Shown here one piece after another: positions 17,736-28,334 of a stretch of DNA of 64,000 bases. The stretch is taken from positions 1,302,001 through 1,366,000 of the forward strand of contig NZ_AP025732.1 of the NCBI RefSeq assembly GCF_023734775.1, written 5' to 3'. A program made the position numbers and the translations under genes. Source of the stretch: Nostoc cf. commune SO-36. GTDB taxonomy: Bacteria; Cyanobacteriota; Cyanobacteriia; Cyanobacteriales; Nostocaceae. The notes under the pieces were generated by a model that was given only the letters and a program-made list of their open reading frames with translations, did not search any database and was not told where the DNA came from. Numbering within the stretch: the stretch's first letter is position 1; each line of letters opens with the position of its first letter.

Positions 17736-19226
17736 TTAAGTACTAAAAATAATTTGTCCGTTGACTATTGCCACTAATTTTACTCTCAATGGCCCAGCTG
17801 TATAAGTGTCCTCTGCTGCGATCGCTTTAATCTCCAATGGTTGATTGTATTGTCTTAACTGGCTAACAAAGCGTAAGAAAGTCCCCTCTACTTGCACATC
17901 TTCGACAATTCCGGCGTTACGGGCCCGAAATTGCGAAGCAGAAATTAGTATTTCCAGCCTTTGCTGTAACTGATAGGATGTCATAGTTTTGGAATCAGCA
18001 CTAGTTGTAGCTAGCACTGCACCTCCCGAAAAAACCAATTGATTTCGCGCTGTATCGGCGAAAAACTCTATCTGCTTTTCTCCTCTAACGTAATTACCAG
18101 CCGAGAAAATTCGCACCACATATTCTTGACCATCGCTAATCTGCTTGCTCAATTGCTCAACCCTATCTTGAGTTACACGCAGTAGCTCTACATTGGCTGG
18201 ATTTGCACCCGGCTCACTTAATTCAACATTAGCGTTGCGATTAGCTTGTTGCAAAAGTTGTACTACTACTTGGCGAGCAGCAGCAGGTTGAGTAACGCGA
18301 ACTACACCAGCAGATAGAACTTGACCACGAACTATGGCTAGTTTACCCAAACGCAGGTCGCGGTAAGACTGATAATATTTTTCCAGCCTTGCAACTTCTA
18401 GTTCTAGTTGCTCCTGTTGTCCTTCCAATTCTTTAAGGCGCGATTCCCGTGTGGCAATCACTTGCTCTCGCGCTGCAACTTCTAAATTACGCTTTTGAAT
18501 TAGTTGATCCAGTTGGGCAATTTTTTGATCGCGTTGTTTTATGGCTTCTTGACGGTTAGCGAGTTCGCGATCGCGTTTTTCAATGGCTGTTTTGGCTTCG
18601 TCAATGGCTTTTTTCGCTTCAGCATACAGCCGTTGACGCTCTGTCTTTAGTAGTTCAACTGCTGCCTGTAACTCCTTTCTCTGATTGTAAACACTTTGCA
18701 ATTCAGCTATAGCTTTTTGGTACTGAGTTACAACTTGTCCTAGCTGACCTTGAGTGCGCTGAAGTTGAGTTTGAGTTTGGGCTTGTTGACTAATGGTGCG
18801 GTTCAACTGAGCTTGTGTTTGCAGTTGTTTGGCATTCGCCGCCTGCAAAGATTTATTAATTGTCTGTAAGTCTTGTTGTGCTTTTGCTTGGGCAATTCTT
18901 GCTTGGTTTAGCTCACTCTCTACCTGACTTTTTTGAGTTTCTGCGGTTTTTAGCTGTTCCCGCTTCTGTCTGAGGTCTGTTTGAATATCCTCTAACTCAA
19001 AGACTCCCTTTCGCAAGCCTTCGTCGGCAGCGAATAAAATCCCTAAAGTTGATGCGGAAATCAAACCGCCCGTAAAAATAGTTACTACTACAGCAGTATT
19101 TTTCGGACGAAGCTTAAAAAGTGAGAGGCGGGCTTTGCCAACTCGTGTGCCGATGCGATCGCCCACGGTGGCAATTACGCCTCCCAGAATCAAAATTGCT
19201 GCGATGAGGATGTATCCGGTGGTCAT
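17736..19226 (-). CDS. DUF3084 domain protein (membrane-anchored coiled coil)
   Basis: This 496-residue product has two N-terminal membrane helices (about 3-22 and 44-66: VVVTIFTGGLISASTLGILF). A long charged coiled coil (about 75-285) rich in Gln/Glu/Lys/Arg heptads follows, then a C-terminal mixed domain (about 290-496). This is the arrangement of DUF3084, widespread in cyanobacteria and of unknown function, probably structural at the inner membrane. It lies on the same strand downstream of ntcA, with 168 nt between. Confidence 0.88.
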   Translation of the reverse strand: MTTGYILIAAILILGGVIATVGDRIGTRVGKARLSLFKLRPKNTAVVVTIFTGGLISASTLGILFAADEGLRKGVFELEDIQTDLRQKREQLKTAETQKSQVESELNQARIAQAKAQQDLQTINKSLQAANAKQLQTQAQLNRTISQQAQTQTQLQRTQGQLGQVVTQYQKAIAELQSVYNQRKELQAAVELLKTERQRLYAEAKKAIDEAKTAIEKRDRELANRQEAIKQRDQKIAQLDQLIQKRNLEVAAREQVIATRESRLKELEGQQEQLELEVARLEKYYQSYRDLRLGKLAIVRGQVLSAGVVRVTQPAAARQVVVQLLQQANRNANVELSEPGANPANVELLRVTQDRVEQLSKQISDGQEYVVRIFSAGNYVRGEKQIEFFADTARNQLVFSGGAVLATTSADSKTMTSYQLQQRLEILISASQFRARNAGIVEDVQVEGTFLRFVSQLRQYNQPLEIKAIAAEDTYTAGPLRVKLVAIVNGQIIFST

Positions 19227-19394
19227 CTTTAGCTACCGAAATCCTTCCAGATACAGCCTACTACTTTTAAGCATTGTCTGGAAAGAAGTGGAAATTGGCA
19301 ATAGCTGAAATTACTCAATTTTTGATTTACCTCTAGCTATTAGTGTCATCTTTCAAAATACAACACGCGCCGATTCCCCTTTCTTCAATTGATT

Positions 19395-20066
19395 TTATGT
19401 GAATTGCCTACTTAAGGTAACAGGTTTATGCACAGTAATCTTCTTTTTGTGAATAGAAATCATCTTTTTCTCACGCAAATCCCCTAGTAGCCTAGTAACG
19501 GTAACACGAGTTGAACCAATTGCTTCTGCGATCGCTTGATGAGATAACTTCAAATCAATAGTGATCCCATCTGCACAAGGAACGCCAAAATCCCGACAAA
19601 GAATTAACAAAAAACTCACCAAGCGAGAACCCATGTCTCGGTGAGCAAGAGTTTCAATCATCATCTCCGTCTGTAAAATGCGCGAAGACAGACCTCGCAG
19701 CATTAACATTGATAATTCTGGATTTTCCTTGAGTGCTTGTTCCACTTGTTCAATTGGTGCTGACAGTAATTCCGCAGGCGTAAATGCAACCGCATGGTAA
19801 AAGCGATCCGACTTATTTCCTGTCAGCAATGACAATACACCAAAAACACTGTTTTCCCGCAGCAACGCTACCGTTATTTCCTCTCCTGCCTCGTACACCC
19901 TGGAAAGTTTAACAGCACCTTTCAAAAGAAAATAAACTCGTTCGGCAGGATCGCCAGGAAAAAAGATCGTTTTATTGCGTTCAAACGTTTCTACAACTGG
20001 CGGAAACGCCCCGGTCGCCATCTGACGAAAAACATTTGCTAGGGCTTTATCTTGTGTCACGATCAT
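19395..20066 (-). CDS. ntcA: Global nitrogen regulator NtcA
   Basis: The 223-residue product is the Crp-family factor that controls nitrogen assimilation and heterocyst development by sensing 2-oxoglutarate. The N-terminal beta-barrel ([20 protein letters not shown]), dimer helix ([20 protein letters not shown]) and C-terminal HTH ([20 protein letters not shown]) are complete. The start at 20066 ([19 protein letters not shown]) gives the standard 223-residue length and has a GGGAGAT ribosome binding site. A longer in-frame start at 20084 is rejected. A perfect NtcA box lies about 90 nt upstream (20155-20168), consistent with autoregulation. Confidence 0.97.
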   Translation of the reverse strand: MIVTQDKALANVFRQMATGAFPPVVETFERNKTIFFPGDPAERVYFLLKGAVKLSRVYEAGEEITVALLRENSVFGVLSLLTGNKSDRFYHAVAFTPAELLSAPIEQVEQALKENPELSMLMLRGLSSRILQTEMMIETLAHRDMGSRLVSFLLILCRDFGVPCADGITIDLKLSHQAIAEAIGSTRVTVTRLLGDLREKKMISIHKKKITVHKPVTLSRQFT

Positions 20067-20154
20067 CTCCCTTCCCCTACCCAATGCCGGAAAAACAAAA
20101 ACTGATTACCTAAGAATACACCCGAAAAATGAATATAGCACCGTCAACCTTTCT

Positions 20155-20168
20155 GTACTTTCCTATAC
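20155..20168 (-). promoter_or_regulatory. NtcA-binding site GTA-N8-TAC upstream of ntcA
   Basis: The stretch GTACTTTCCTATAC is an exact GTAN8TAC palindrome. On the ntcA strand a TATATT box follows 17 nt downstream, so an NtcA-activated autoregulated promoter is plausible. fabI starts about 280 nt away on the other side and could also be affected. Confidence 0.75.
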
Positions 20169-20445
20169 TCAAACTAATCTCTTCATAACTCTTTGTTTAT
20201 TATGATACATAATTGTTGATCCTTTCAGCTATTAATTGTTGATAAGTAGTTCCAATAGCTGTATTTAAAAGGTTTTTTGAAGAACAAATAAAGATATCTT
20301 GAGAAAATCTTTAGGAAAAATCAATAATTTTGTCACAGCAAACACTCTTACCAATATTCATTTTTGCAAATCCTGTATAAAACAAAGATAAATTAGCCTC
20401 AGATTCTAGTATGCTCCTAAATGATCGATCGCATTAACAATTTAT

Positions 20446-21222
20446 ATGCTAAATCTGACTGGAAAAAATGCCCTTGTTACAGGTATTGCCAATAACCGCT
20501 CGATCGCCTGGGGCATCGCCCAACAGCTGCATAAAGCCGGAGCAAACCTGGGTATTACTTACCTGCCGGATGAACGCGGCAAAATGGAGAAAAAAGTCGC
20601 GGAGTTGGTAGAACCCCTCAACCCCAGTTTATTTCTTCCCTGTAATGTCCAAAATGAAGACCAAATTAAATCTACCTTTGAGACAATCCGCGAACAGTGG
20701 GGAAAGCTAGACATCCTTATCCATTGTCTGGCCTTTGCTAGCAAAGACGACTTGAGCGGAGATTTTAGCCAAACCTCCCGTTCTGGCTTCAACACCGCCT
20801 TAGAAATTAGTACCTACTCGCTGGTGCAGTTAAGTGGTGCAGCTAAACCTTTGATGACAGAGGGAGGTAGTATCGTCACTTTGACATATTTAGGCGGTGT
20901 CAGAGCAATCCCTAATTACAACGTTATGGGAGTTGCCAAGGCGGGCTTAGAAATGAGTGTGCGTTATCTAGCTGCCGAACTAGGGGCGCAAAATATCCGC
21001 GTCAATGCCATCTCCGCAGGCCCCATCCGCACTTTGGCATCTTCAGCAGTAGGTGGGATTTTGGATGCAATTCATCATGTAGAAGAAGTAGCTCCCCTAC
21101 GACGCACCGTCACTCAGTTAGAAGTAGGCAATGCTGCGGCTTTCTTGTGTAGTGATTTGTCTAGCGGCATTACCGGACAAATTCTGTATGTAGATGCAGG
21201 ATATGAAATTATGGGAATGTAA
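20446..21222 (+). CDS. fabI: Enoyl-[acyl-carrier-protein] reductase (NADH)
   Basis: The 258-residue short-chain dehydrogenase catalyses the last reduction of each fatty acid elongation cycle in the cytosol. It has a FabI-type nucleotide site (VTGIANNRSIAWGIAQ) and active-site residues Tyr148 (TLTYLGG), Tyr158 and Lys165 (YNVMGVAK) with the FabI Y-x6-K spacing. The C-terminus GQILYVDAGYEIMGM is typical. It is divergent from ntcA. hisB follows on the same strand after a ~100-nt repeat-filled spacer, so a shared transcript is possible. Confidence 0.96.
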   Translation: MLNLTGKNALVTGIANNRSIAWGIAQQLHKAGANLGITYLPDERGKMEKKVAELVEPLNPSLFLPCNVQNEDQIKSTFETIREQWGKLDILIHCLAFASKDDLSGDFSQTSRSGFNTALEISTYSLVQLSGAAKPLMTEGGSIVTLTYLGGVRAIPNYNVMGVAKAGLEMSVRYLAAELGAQNIRVNAISAGPIRTLASSAVGGILDAIHHVEEVAPLRRTVTQLEVGNAAAFLCSDLSSGITGQILYVDAGYEIMGM

Positions 21223-21227
21223 GATAA

Positions 21228-21324
21228 TTGGGGCATGGGGCATTGGGAATTGAGTATTAGTAATAATTCTTGTCCATTTTTCATTCCCCATGCCCTATGC
21301 CCTATTCTCCATGCCCTATTTCCC
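21228..21324. repeat. Heptamer-type repeats GGGGCAT / CCCCATG / CCCTATG between fabI and hisB
   Basis: GGGGCATGGGGCATTGGG on the left faces ATTCCCCATGCCCTATGCCC on the right, making an inverted repeat that fills the spacer. The true start of hisB lies right at its end. Confidence 0.75.
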
Positions 21325-21960
21325 ATGCAAATCAGCAAAATTAATTCAAACTACGATCGCTTAACTGAAACCTCTCGGATTGCGACTGTTCACCGCACCA
21401 CTGGTGAAACTGATGTGCAAGTTACGATCAACCTGGATGGTAGAGGAACTTGCACAGCAGCAACAGGTGTTCCGTTTTTGGATCACATGTTGCATCAAAT
21501 TGCCTCCCACGGGCTGATTGATATAGATGTCCAAGCCAAGGGAGACTGGGAAATTGATGACCATCACACCAACGAAGATGTAGGCATTACTTTAGGGCAA
21601 GCTTTTAACCAAGCACTAGGCAACAGAAAAGGTATTGTCCGCTTTGGTAATTTTCTTGCACCATTGGATGAAGCTTTAGTTCAGGTAGCACTAGACTTTT
21701 CTGGACGTCCTCACCTCAGCTACGGCTTACAAATTCCTACCCAGAGGGTAGGAACCTATGACACCCAACTGGTGCGAGAATTTTTTGTGGCTTTGGTAAA
21801 CCATAGCCAAATGACATTGCACATTCGGCAACTGGATGGCATTAATTCCCATCACATCATTGAAGCAACATTTAAGGCGTTTGCAAGAGCAACGCGGTTG
21901 GCGGTGGAAATCGACCCCCGTCGTGCTGGCGTTATTCCCAGTTCTAAGGGCGTTTTATGA
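21325..21960 (+). CDS. hisB: Imidazoleglycerol-phosphate dehydratase
   Basis: The 211-residue manganese enzyme catalyses the sixth step of histidine synthesis. Conserved metal and substrate motifs are present: [28 protein letters not shown] and [15 protein letters not shown]. The start at 21325 ([20 protein letters not shown]) matches the usual single-domain protein. The longer open frame from 21235 is a translation of the upstream repeat and is not used. No other his gene is adjacent. Confidence 0.95.
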   Translation: MQISKINSNYDRLTETSRIATVHRTTGETDVQVTINLDGRGTCTAATGVPFLDHMLHQIASHGLIDIDVQAKGDWEIDDHHTNEDVGITLGQAFNQALGNRKGIVRFGNFLAPLDEALVQVALDFSGRPHLSYGLQIPTQRVGTYDTQLVREFFVALVNHSQMTLHIRQLDGINSHHIIEATFKAFARATRLAVEIDPRRAGVIPSSKGVL

Positions 21961-22088
21961 AAGCAGTCAGGGTATTGGGCATTGGGAAAACTCTATCCTT
22001 GTCTTCCCAGTCCCCAGTTTTTGATAATTGACACACTAGTTTCTGATGGTTATTATCAGCCTACCAGGTAAATAGTGATTCAACCGAG

Positions 22089-23072
22089 ATGAAGTCTGTT
22101 GCAGATGACTCTAATTCTCAACTTAATACGGCAGACACTCCGCCAGTAGTCCTAACTTCTGAGTTGCGAAAAGTCTATCGCACTGGTTTTTGGCTAAATC
22201 AAAAAGTCGTATCTCTGAAAAACTGTTCTTTAACGGTTTACAAAGGAGAAACCTTTGGGTTGCTAGGGCCAAATGGTGCTGGTAAAACCACTCTTTTAAA
22301 ATTGTTATTGGGAATTATTCATCCCACCTCTGGACGGGGATTATTATTGGGTAAGCCAATAGGCGATCGCACTATCAGGCAACATATCGGCTATCTGCCA
22401 GAAAATCCCTATTTGTATGACTATCTCACTGGCTGGGAATTTTTACAGCTTGCTGCTGGACTATTCCAAATTCCCCAAAGTGTCCAACGCCAACGCATTC
22501 CCCAACTGCTGGAATTAGTGGGTTTATCCCAAGCTGATGCTCGTAAAAAGCTCCTGCGTCGCTACTCTAAAGGAATGCTACAGCGTGTTTGTATGGCACA
22601 GGCGCTAATTAACGAGCCAGATTTAGTTTTTCTGGATGAACCGATGTCTGGTCTTGATCCGGTAGGACGCTACCAAATGCGGGAAATTATTCTGGCCCTA
22701 AAAGCTGCTGGGAAAACGATTTTTTTCAATAGCCATGTTCTTAGTGAAGTAGAACAGATTTGCGATCGCATTGCCATTCTCGCTCAAGGTGAATTAATTT
22801 GCTCTGGTTCCCTTAATGAACTCTTAGGCGGAAAAAACACATATCACGTCAAAGGTCAAGGTGGGGACTGGGAAATCCTCAAAAAATGGATATCCACTCT
22901 CAGATTTGAGCCTGATGGCTCTTGGCAAGGTACATTACAAGATGATTACTATGATTTTCTCGCTAGTCTTCGCCTCATGGAGGGTAAAATTATCGCCATG
23001 AACTTGTCGCGTCAATCTTTAGAAGAATTTTTTATTCAACAAATCGAAATAAAAAATAATTCGCTTAATTAG
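22089..23072 (+). CDS. ABC transporter ATP-binding protein
   Basis: The 327-residue ATPase has Walker A GPNGAGKTTL, a signature YSKGMLQRV and Walker B LVFLDEPMSGLDP followed by the switch His (NSHVLSE). The first ~35 residues and last ~80 lie outside the core. The form (one NBD, DrrA/NatA/CcmA-like) usually pairs with a separate membrane protein, but none is adjacent, so the permease is either elsewhere or outside the window. The transported substrate is unknown. Confidence 0.88.
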   Translation: MKSVADDSNSQLNTADTPPVVLTSELRKVYRTGFWLNQKVVSLKNCSLTVYKGETFGLLGPNGAGKTTLLKLLLGIIHPTSGRGLLLGKPIGDRTIRQHIGYLPENPYLYDYLTGWEFLQLAAGLFQIPQSVQRQRIPQLLELVGLSQADARKKLLRRYSKGMLQRVCMAQALINEPDLVFLDEPMSGLDPVGRYQMREIILALKAAGKTIFFNSHVLSEVEQICDRIAILAQGELICSGSLNELLGGKNTYHVKGQGGDWEILKKWISTLRFEPDGSWQGTLQDDYYDFLASLRLMEGKIIAMNLSRQSLEEFFIQQIEIKNNSLN

Positions 23073-23210
23073 TCTTGTAACCAAATAGCAAATTGTGGAT
23101 TGGCTGCACATACAGCAGTTTTCTTTTGCATGAGGTACAAAGTCACTGGTTTTGAGGCAGGAGGAAGAGGAATAATTTGATTTGTGAATCCTTGATTCTG
23201 TACCTCATTT

Positions 23211-23355
23211 AACAGTGAACAGTGAACAGTAAACAGTTATCAGTGATCTATTTATCCCTGGGTTTAAGCCTACGCCGTACAGGTGGAATGCGTTGGTGGC
23301 GGGTTGAAATCCCCCACCATACGCCTGATAACTGATAACTGATAACCGATAACTT
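23211..23355. repeat. Heptamer STRR blocks AACAGTG and ATAACTG, inverted
   Basis: Five 7-bp units around AACAGTG (23211-23245) are answered by CTGATAA units (23325-23355), giving a potential hairpin. Between them lies a palindromic GGCGGGTTGAAATCCCCCAC piece. It fills much of the 498-nt gap between the ABC ATPase and metH, in which no gene is seen. Confidence 0.8.
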
Positions 23356-23356
23356 A

Positions 23357-23445
23357 GGACTTACGCAAGAGTTACGGAATAACGAACCACAGAGGCGCAG
23401 AGTACACGGAGAAATCAGAGTTTGAGAGATATTTTGCGTAAGTCC
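23357..23445. mobile_element. MITE-like element with GGACTTACGCAA ends (89 bp)
   Basis: Perfect 12-bp terminal inverted repeats GGACTTACGCAA (23357-23368) and TTGCGTAAGTCC (23434-23445) enclose an unrelated AT-rich core with no ORF. A second element with the same ends is at 43016-43146. Confidence 0.7.
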
Positions 23446-23487
23446 CATAACTGATAACTGGTTTAATTGCAAAGTGCTATAGGTAAG

Positions 23488-23506
23488 CCCCCCTTTTTAA
23501 GGGGGG
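23488..23506. repeat. Palindrome CCCCCCTTTTTAAGGGGGG
   Basis: An uninterrupted C6...G6 palindrome, 65 nt after the metH stop (metH is on the minus strand). Related C/G-run palindromes occur at 49920 and 55990-56080. Confidence 0.75.
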
Positions 23507-23570
23507 TTGGGGGGATCTTGTGAGGCACAATATCACTAACACCAAGCGTATTGGGTTAACGAGTAGGATT

Positions 23571-26500
23571 CTACGCGCTAAAGTATTTTGCTACTGGGTG
23601 ATAGGTAATAATTGCAGTGGTAGACTGTTCTGGATAAAGTTGTTCACTTTCATCCATATACAAGTTAATCCTGTCAGTCTGCAATAACTCCAGTTGCTTG
23701 TATTGATCCTGAATATTTGGACAAGCTGGATACCCAAAACTATACCGTGAGCCACGATAGCGTTGTGCTAATATATCCCGAATGTTGTCGGGTTCTTCAG
23801 CAGTAAAACCTAACTCCCGGCGAATTCTGGCGTGTGTCCATTCAGCTACAGCCTCTGCCACCTGCACCGCCATACCGTGGAAATACAGGTAATCTGTGTA
23901 TTGATTGGCAGCAAACAGCTTTTGGGCGAACTCTGTGGCAATCTCCCCTACAGTCACCGCTTGCATGGGGAAGACATCAATAATTCCCGACTCCTTCGGT
24001 GCAAAGAAATCTGCTATGCATAGCCGCCTTAAAGACTTCTGCCTGGGAAACTCAAAAGTTGTAACCTGCTGTGATTGGTTCTCTGAGTCATATATATGTA
24101 GAGAATTCCCCTCGGCTTGACAAGGGAAATACCCATAAATCACTTGGGGATGTAACAGATTTTCTTCAATGATTCGCTGTTTCCAACTTTCTAAAACTGG
24201 GTAAACTTTCTCCGCTAAAAAAGCCTGATATTCTTCCTTAGATTGTTCCTTTGGTTTGCGGAATTGCCACTGTCCAGCAACCAAAGCTTGTAAATCCAAG
24301 TGCCAGAATATTTCCTCGATGGGAATATCACTAGGCTGCAATAACTTCGTTCCCCAGAAAGGCGGTGTTGGACGTTCAATATCTATCGCCACAGCTTCGG
24401 AACGTCTTGTATCTACTACTTTTGGTTCAGCAGATGTTTCTTCAGCAGTTGTAGCTTTTGGTTCTTTGTTACCATTTGTCGAAACTTCAGCCGTTTCGAC
24501 TTCGTTTAAAAATCCTTGCAAATCTTCCCAGTTATTAGTTGCCTTTGCTGGCATTAATTTATCCATGAAGTGCAAGTCAGAAAAGGCATCTTTGCCATAA
24601 ACAACTTTACCTTTGTAGGTATTTTGGCAATCTTCATACACAAACTTGGGAGTCAGTGCCGCACCTCCTAAAATTACGGGTACACTAATTCCTTTTTCGT
24701 TGAATACCTCCAAGTTCTCTTTCATGAAGGCGGTGGATTTTACCAGCAAACCACTCATGGCAATACAATCAGGTTTGTGCTGTTCGTAAGCGTTGATGAT
24801 GTTTTCCACTGGCTGCTTAATTCCCAGATTAATCACCTTGTAGCCATTGTTGGACAAGATGATATCCACTAAGTTTTTACCAATGTCGTGGACATCGCCT
24901 TTAACTGTGGCAATGATAAAGGTTCCCTTGGCGTTGTTGCCTGATTCTGATTTTTCCATGAATGGTTCTAGAAATGCCACCGCCGCTTTCATGGTTTCCG
25001 CAGATTGCAAGACGAAGGGTAGCTGCATTTGTCCAGAACCGAACAATTCCCCGACAACTTTCATCCCATCTAGCAAGAAGGTGTTGATAATTTCCAACGG
25101 GGGATGTTCTTCTAAGGCTTTTTTCAGATGTTCTTCTAAGCCAATGCGTTCGCCGTCGATGATGTGGCGTGTGAGGCGTTCTGGGATGGGGAGACTTTCA
25201 TCTAAGGAGCGATCGCGCTTAGTTGTCACCCCGGCAAAGGCTGTGGTAAGCTCTCCCAAGGGATCGTATACGCAAACATTACCCTCAAATTTCCGCTCAT
25301 CATAAATCAACTGCCGACAAATTTCTTGATGGCGGGCGTCAATCTTCGATAGCGGTAAAATTTTGTTAGCGCTGACAATGGCTGCATCCATTCCCGCCGT
25401 CGTCGCTTCGTGCAAAAACACCGAGTTCAGCACCATCCGCGAGGCTGGAGTCAAACCAAAGGAAATATTGGAAACACCCAAAATCACATGACATCCAGGC
25501 AATCCTTCACGAATCCGCCGGATAGATTCAATTGTGGCTTTACCATTTTCTCGGTCTTCTTCAATCCCGGTAGAAATGGGTAACGCTAGGGTATCAAAAA
25601 ATATTTCTGTGGGAGGTATGCCATATTCTACAGCTTGGCGGTATGCACGTTGGGCGATCGCAAACTTTTTGTCTGCTGTTCGTGCCATCCCGTCTTCATC
25701 GATAGTACCAATGATTACACCAGCACCGTATTTCTTCGCTATCTCTAGCACCTTCAAAAAGCGCGGTTCCCCGTCTTCGTAGTTGGTGGAGTTCAGCAAA
25801 CACTTACCACCGGCAACTTTTAAACCCGCCTCCATCTTTTCCCATTCGGTGGAGTCAAGCATTAAAGGCAATGTGACATTGTTAACAATGCGCGAAACTA
25901 ATTCGTGCATATCCCGCACACCGTCGCGTCCCACATAATCGACGTTGACATCGAGGATGTGTGCGCCTTCTTTAACTTGCGCCCTCGCCATTGAAACGAG
26001 TCCATCCCAATCTTCGGCATTTAGCAAATCGCGGCACTTTTTGGAACCACTGGCGTTGAGACGTTCGCCAACTATCAAGAAGGAATTATCTTGGTCGTAA
26101 GGCTGAGTGGTGTAAATTGATGCTGCTGCTGGTTCTAAGCTAGGATGTCTAACTTTTGCCTTTAGGTCTTTAGCGAGTTCTGCCAATTGTTGAATGTGTT
26201 CTGGACGTGTCCCACAGCAACCCCCGATCACTTGGACACCCAAATCTTCAACAAAATGCATCAATGACATCCGTAATTCTAACGGTGTCAGGCGGTAGTG
26301 CGCTTGACCGCCGACGTTCTCAGGTAAACCCGCGTTGGGAATACAGGAAACGATGAAAGGTGAATGTTCTGCCAGATACTTGATATGTGGCTTCATCAAG
26401 TCTGGGCCAGTGGCACAGTTTAGACCGAGAATGTCAATTGGGTAAGGTGCCAAAATTGTCAGCACAGCACTGATTTCGGAACCAACCAACATTGTGCCCA

Positions 26501-27098
26501 TGCTTTCCATTGTCACAGAAACCATTAATGGTCTGCGATCGCCTTTCTTCGCAAATACTTCTTCAATGGCATTCAGCGCCGCTTTAATTTGCAGCACATC
26601 TTGGCAAGTTTCCACCAGAAATAAATCGACACCACCATCCCATAGCGCCTCTGCTTGTTCAGCAAAAGTAGCTTTCATGGTGTCAAAGTCAATATGTCCC
26701 AAGGTTGGGAGTTTCGTTGTGGGGCCGATGGAACCTGCCACAAACCGGGGTTTTTCTGGCGTGGAAAATTCCGCAGCCACACGCTTGGCTAATTCTGCGG
26801 CTGTCTTGCTGAGGTAATAGGCTTGGTCTGCCAAGTCATATTCTGCCAGTACCAGGGAGGTACTGCCAAAGGTATCGGTTTCAATCACATCTGCCCCAGC
26901 AGCGAGAAAGTCGCGGTGAACCTTAGCGACAGCTTCGGGTTTCGTGTGGACTAAGTATTCGTTACAACCTTCATACTGCGGGCCGCCGAAGTCTTCAGCA
27001 GTCAGGTTTTGGGTTTGTAAGTTGGTTCCCATCGCCCCGTCGAAGACGAGGACTGGGCTATCAGGACTACGCAAGCGTTCAAGGAAAGAATGAGTCAT
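23571..27098 (-). CDS. metH: Cobalamin-dependent methionine synthase
   Basis: This 1175-residue cytosolic enzyme transfers a methyl group from methyltetrahydrofolate to homocysteine through B12. Domains in order: homocysteine-binding barrel with zinc-ligand cysteines ([21 protein letters not shown]), pterin-binding barrel ([17 protein letters not shown]), B12-binding domain with the cobalt-ligand motif DVHDIGKN, and the SAM-dependent activation domain ([16 protein letters not shown]). An Ala/Glu/Thr-rich linker lies before the activation domain. Length fits the family. Upstream I looked for a B12-riboswitch box (GCCACTG) and did not find one. Confidence 0.96.
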   Translation of the reverse strand: MTHSFLERLRSPDSPVLVFDGAMGTNLQTQNLTAEDFGGPQYEGCNEYLVHTKPEAVAKVHRDFLAAGADVIETDTFGSTSLVLAEYDLADQAYYLSKTAAELAKRVAAEFSTPEKPRFVAGSIGPTTKLPTLGHIDFDTMKATFAEQAEALWDGGVDLFLVETCQDVLQIKAALNAIEEVFAKKGDRRPLMVSVTMESMGTMLVGSEISAVLTILAPYPIDILGLNCATGPDLMKPHIKYLAEHSPFIVSCIPNAGLPENVGGQAHYRLTPLELRMSLMHFVEDLGVQVIGGCCGTRPEHIQQLAELAKDLKAKVRHPSLEPAAASIYTTQPYDQDNSFLIVGERLNASGSKKCRDLLNAEDWDGLVSMARAQVKEGAHILDVNVDYVGRDGVRDMHELVSRIVNNVTLPLMLDSTEWEKMEAGLKVAGGKCLLNSTNYEDGEPRFLKVLEIAKKYGAGVIIGTIDEDGMARTADKKFAIAQRAYRQAVEYGIPPTEIFFDTLALPISTGIEEDRENGKATIESIRRIREGLPGCHVILGVSNISFGLTPASRMVLNSVFLHEATTAGMDAAIVSANKILPLSKIDARHQEICRQLIYDERKFEGNVCVYDPLGELTTAFAGVTTKRDRSLDESLPIPERLTRHIIDGERIGLEEHLKKALEEHPPLEIINTFLLDGMKVVGELFGSGQMQLPFVLQSAETMKAAVAFLEPFMEKSESGNNAKGTFIIATVKGDVHDIGKNLVDIILSNNGYKVINLGIKQPVENIINAYEQHKPDCIAMSGLLVKSTAFMKENLEVFNEKGISVPVILGGAALTPKFVYEDCQNTYKGKVVYGKDAFSDLHFMDKLMPAKATNNWEDLQGFLNEVETAEVSTNGNKEPKATTAEETSAEPKVVDTRRSEAVAIDIERPTPPFWGTKLLQPSDIPIEEIFWHLDLQALVAGQWQFRKPKEQSKEEYQAFLAEKVYPVLESWKQRIIEENLLHPQVIYGYFPCQAEGNSLHIYDSENQSQQVTTFEFPRQKSLRRLCIADFFAPKESGIIDVFPMQAVTVGEIATEFAQKLFAANQYTDYLYFHGMAVQVAEAVAEWTHARIRRELGFTAEEPDNIRDILAQRYRGSRYSFGYPACPNIQDQYKQLELLQTDRINLYMDESEQLYPEQSTTAIITYHPVAKYFSA

Positions 27099-27629
27099 AT
27101 TTTCCTAGAATAAATGAGGATATCAAGTGAGTCTTGTGATACTCGACTTACTTTATTATTTTCCAAGATTGTGATATTTGCGGCATCTTTTAATAAAGTC
27201 TGTTTTGCTGAAACTCGCCATTGGCTCATTTTGACCTGATTTCTCAAGGTTAGCGATCGCAGAATTATGCAAAAGCTTCCTTATATCATGTGCGCTTGAT
27301 TGCTTATTAAACTCGAAGAACCCCACCCCGCCAAAGCTAGGCTTTGTATTGCCTCCCCGCAAGCCTACGGTTTACACGCAAGTCTGAAATAGCTGATTAA
27401 CCAAGGTTTTACCCTCTTGCGCTTATGAGTTGATGGACAGCTTGGATATTAGCGATGTCTACAAAGGGCTGTGACGGTAATATCACTTGCCTACGGCACG
27501 CTCTTTTCTCAGAAAGCTGCTTCAAGTTTTTTTCCATCTCTTCAACTTCTGTTAAAGGTATATCTCTTATCTTGCGGCACAATCTAGGGGCAGCGATGGT
27601 AAAGTCAAATATATGTGGAGATGGGAACT
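27099..27629. other. Intergenic region with repeat fragments
   Basis: 531 nt between metH and the Uma2 gene. 27320-27383 holds repeat pieces, including a palindromic CAAAGCTAGGCTTTG stretch and, at 27366-27383, TACGGTTTACACGCAAGT, which matches the inverted end of the element at 50132-50529 at 16 of 18 bases. No gene is convincing. Confidence 0.6.
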
Positions 27630-28244
27630 ATGACTCAAACCCTACCCAAGTTAATAACCTTTGAACAATTTATCGAGTGGTACCCCTCAAACGGGGCGCG
27701 ATATGAACTACATAAAGGAGTCATTGTAGAAATGCCACCCCCAACTGGTGAACACGAAAATGTTGTTGGATTTTTGGCGGCACAGATAACCTTCCAGTTC
27801 TTGCAAATGGGACTTCCGTTTCGCATTCCCAAAACTGCCTTTGTCAAAATTCAGAGCAATAACTCAACCTATTCTCCTGACATTTTGCTATTAAATCATG
27901 ACAATCTCGTGAATGAACCTCTGTGGAGTAAGCAATCGACTGTTATTCAAGCTGCATCTATCCCATTAGCTGTTGAAGTTGTTAGCACCAACTGGCGAGA
28001 CGACTACTATGACAAGTTCAGGGATTATGAGGAGATGGGGATTACTGAGTATTGGATTGTAGACTATGCCGCGATCGGCGGCAAAAGATTTACTGGTAAT
28101 CCTAAACAAAAAACTATTACAATTTGCGAATTAGTTGAGGGAGATTATCAAATGACTGTGTTTAGAGGAAATAATTTTATTGCATCGCCTTTATTCCCCA
28201 AACTCAACTTTACAGCACAACAAATTTTTGATTCTGCTTTGTAA
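27630..28244 (+). CDS. Uma2 family (PD-(D/E)XK-type) endonuclease-like protein
   Basis: The 204-residue product belongs to the Uma2 family, abundant in cyanobacteria and related to restriction-type nucleases. The pattern ARYELHKGVIVEMPP, an acidic residue in STYSPDILLL and the LAVEVVS strand give the D...ExV core of the family. Biological role is unclear: many copies per genome, no methyltransferase partner. The ATG at 27630 with GGAGATGGGAA just upstream is the best start; an upstream GTG at 27615 is poorer. Confidence 0.8.
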   Translation: MTQTLPKLITFEQFIEWYPSNGARYELHKGVIVEMPPPTGEHENVVGFLAAQITFQFLQMGLPFRIPKTAFVKIQSNNSTYSPDILLLNHDNLVNEPLWSKQSTVIQAASIPLAVEVVSTNWRDDYYDKFRDYEEMGITEYWIVDYAAIGGKRFTGNPKQKTITICELVEGDYQMTVFRGNNFIASPLFPKLNFTAQQIFDSAL

Positions 28245-28334
28245 GTTTAGGTTTGAACGTAGAGTTTGACTGATTCTACATATAGTCAGATGAAATATTT
28301 TCGCCAAGTTTCTTATCTTGGGATCACAGCTTAG

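Noticed and set aside
20067..20084. Longer NtcA start at 20084
   Set aside because: Adds MGRGRE, absent from the standard 223-residue protein; the ATG at 20066 has a better ribosome binding site.
23571..27098. Plus-strand open frames inside metH
   Set aside because: They are antisense shadows of a complete, well-recognised gene and have no family features.
27156..27362. 68-residue minus-strand ORF upstream of metH
   Set aside because: Its start lies in a dispersed repeat (CAAAGCTAGGCTTTG) and the sequence has no family features.
27099..27400. Cobalamin riboswitch upstream of metH
   Set aside because: No GCCACTG B12 box found on the relevant strand.
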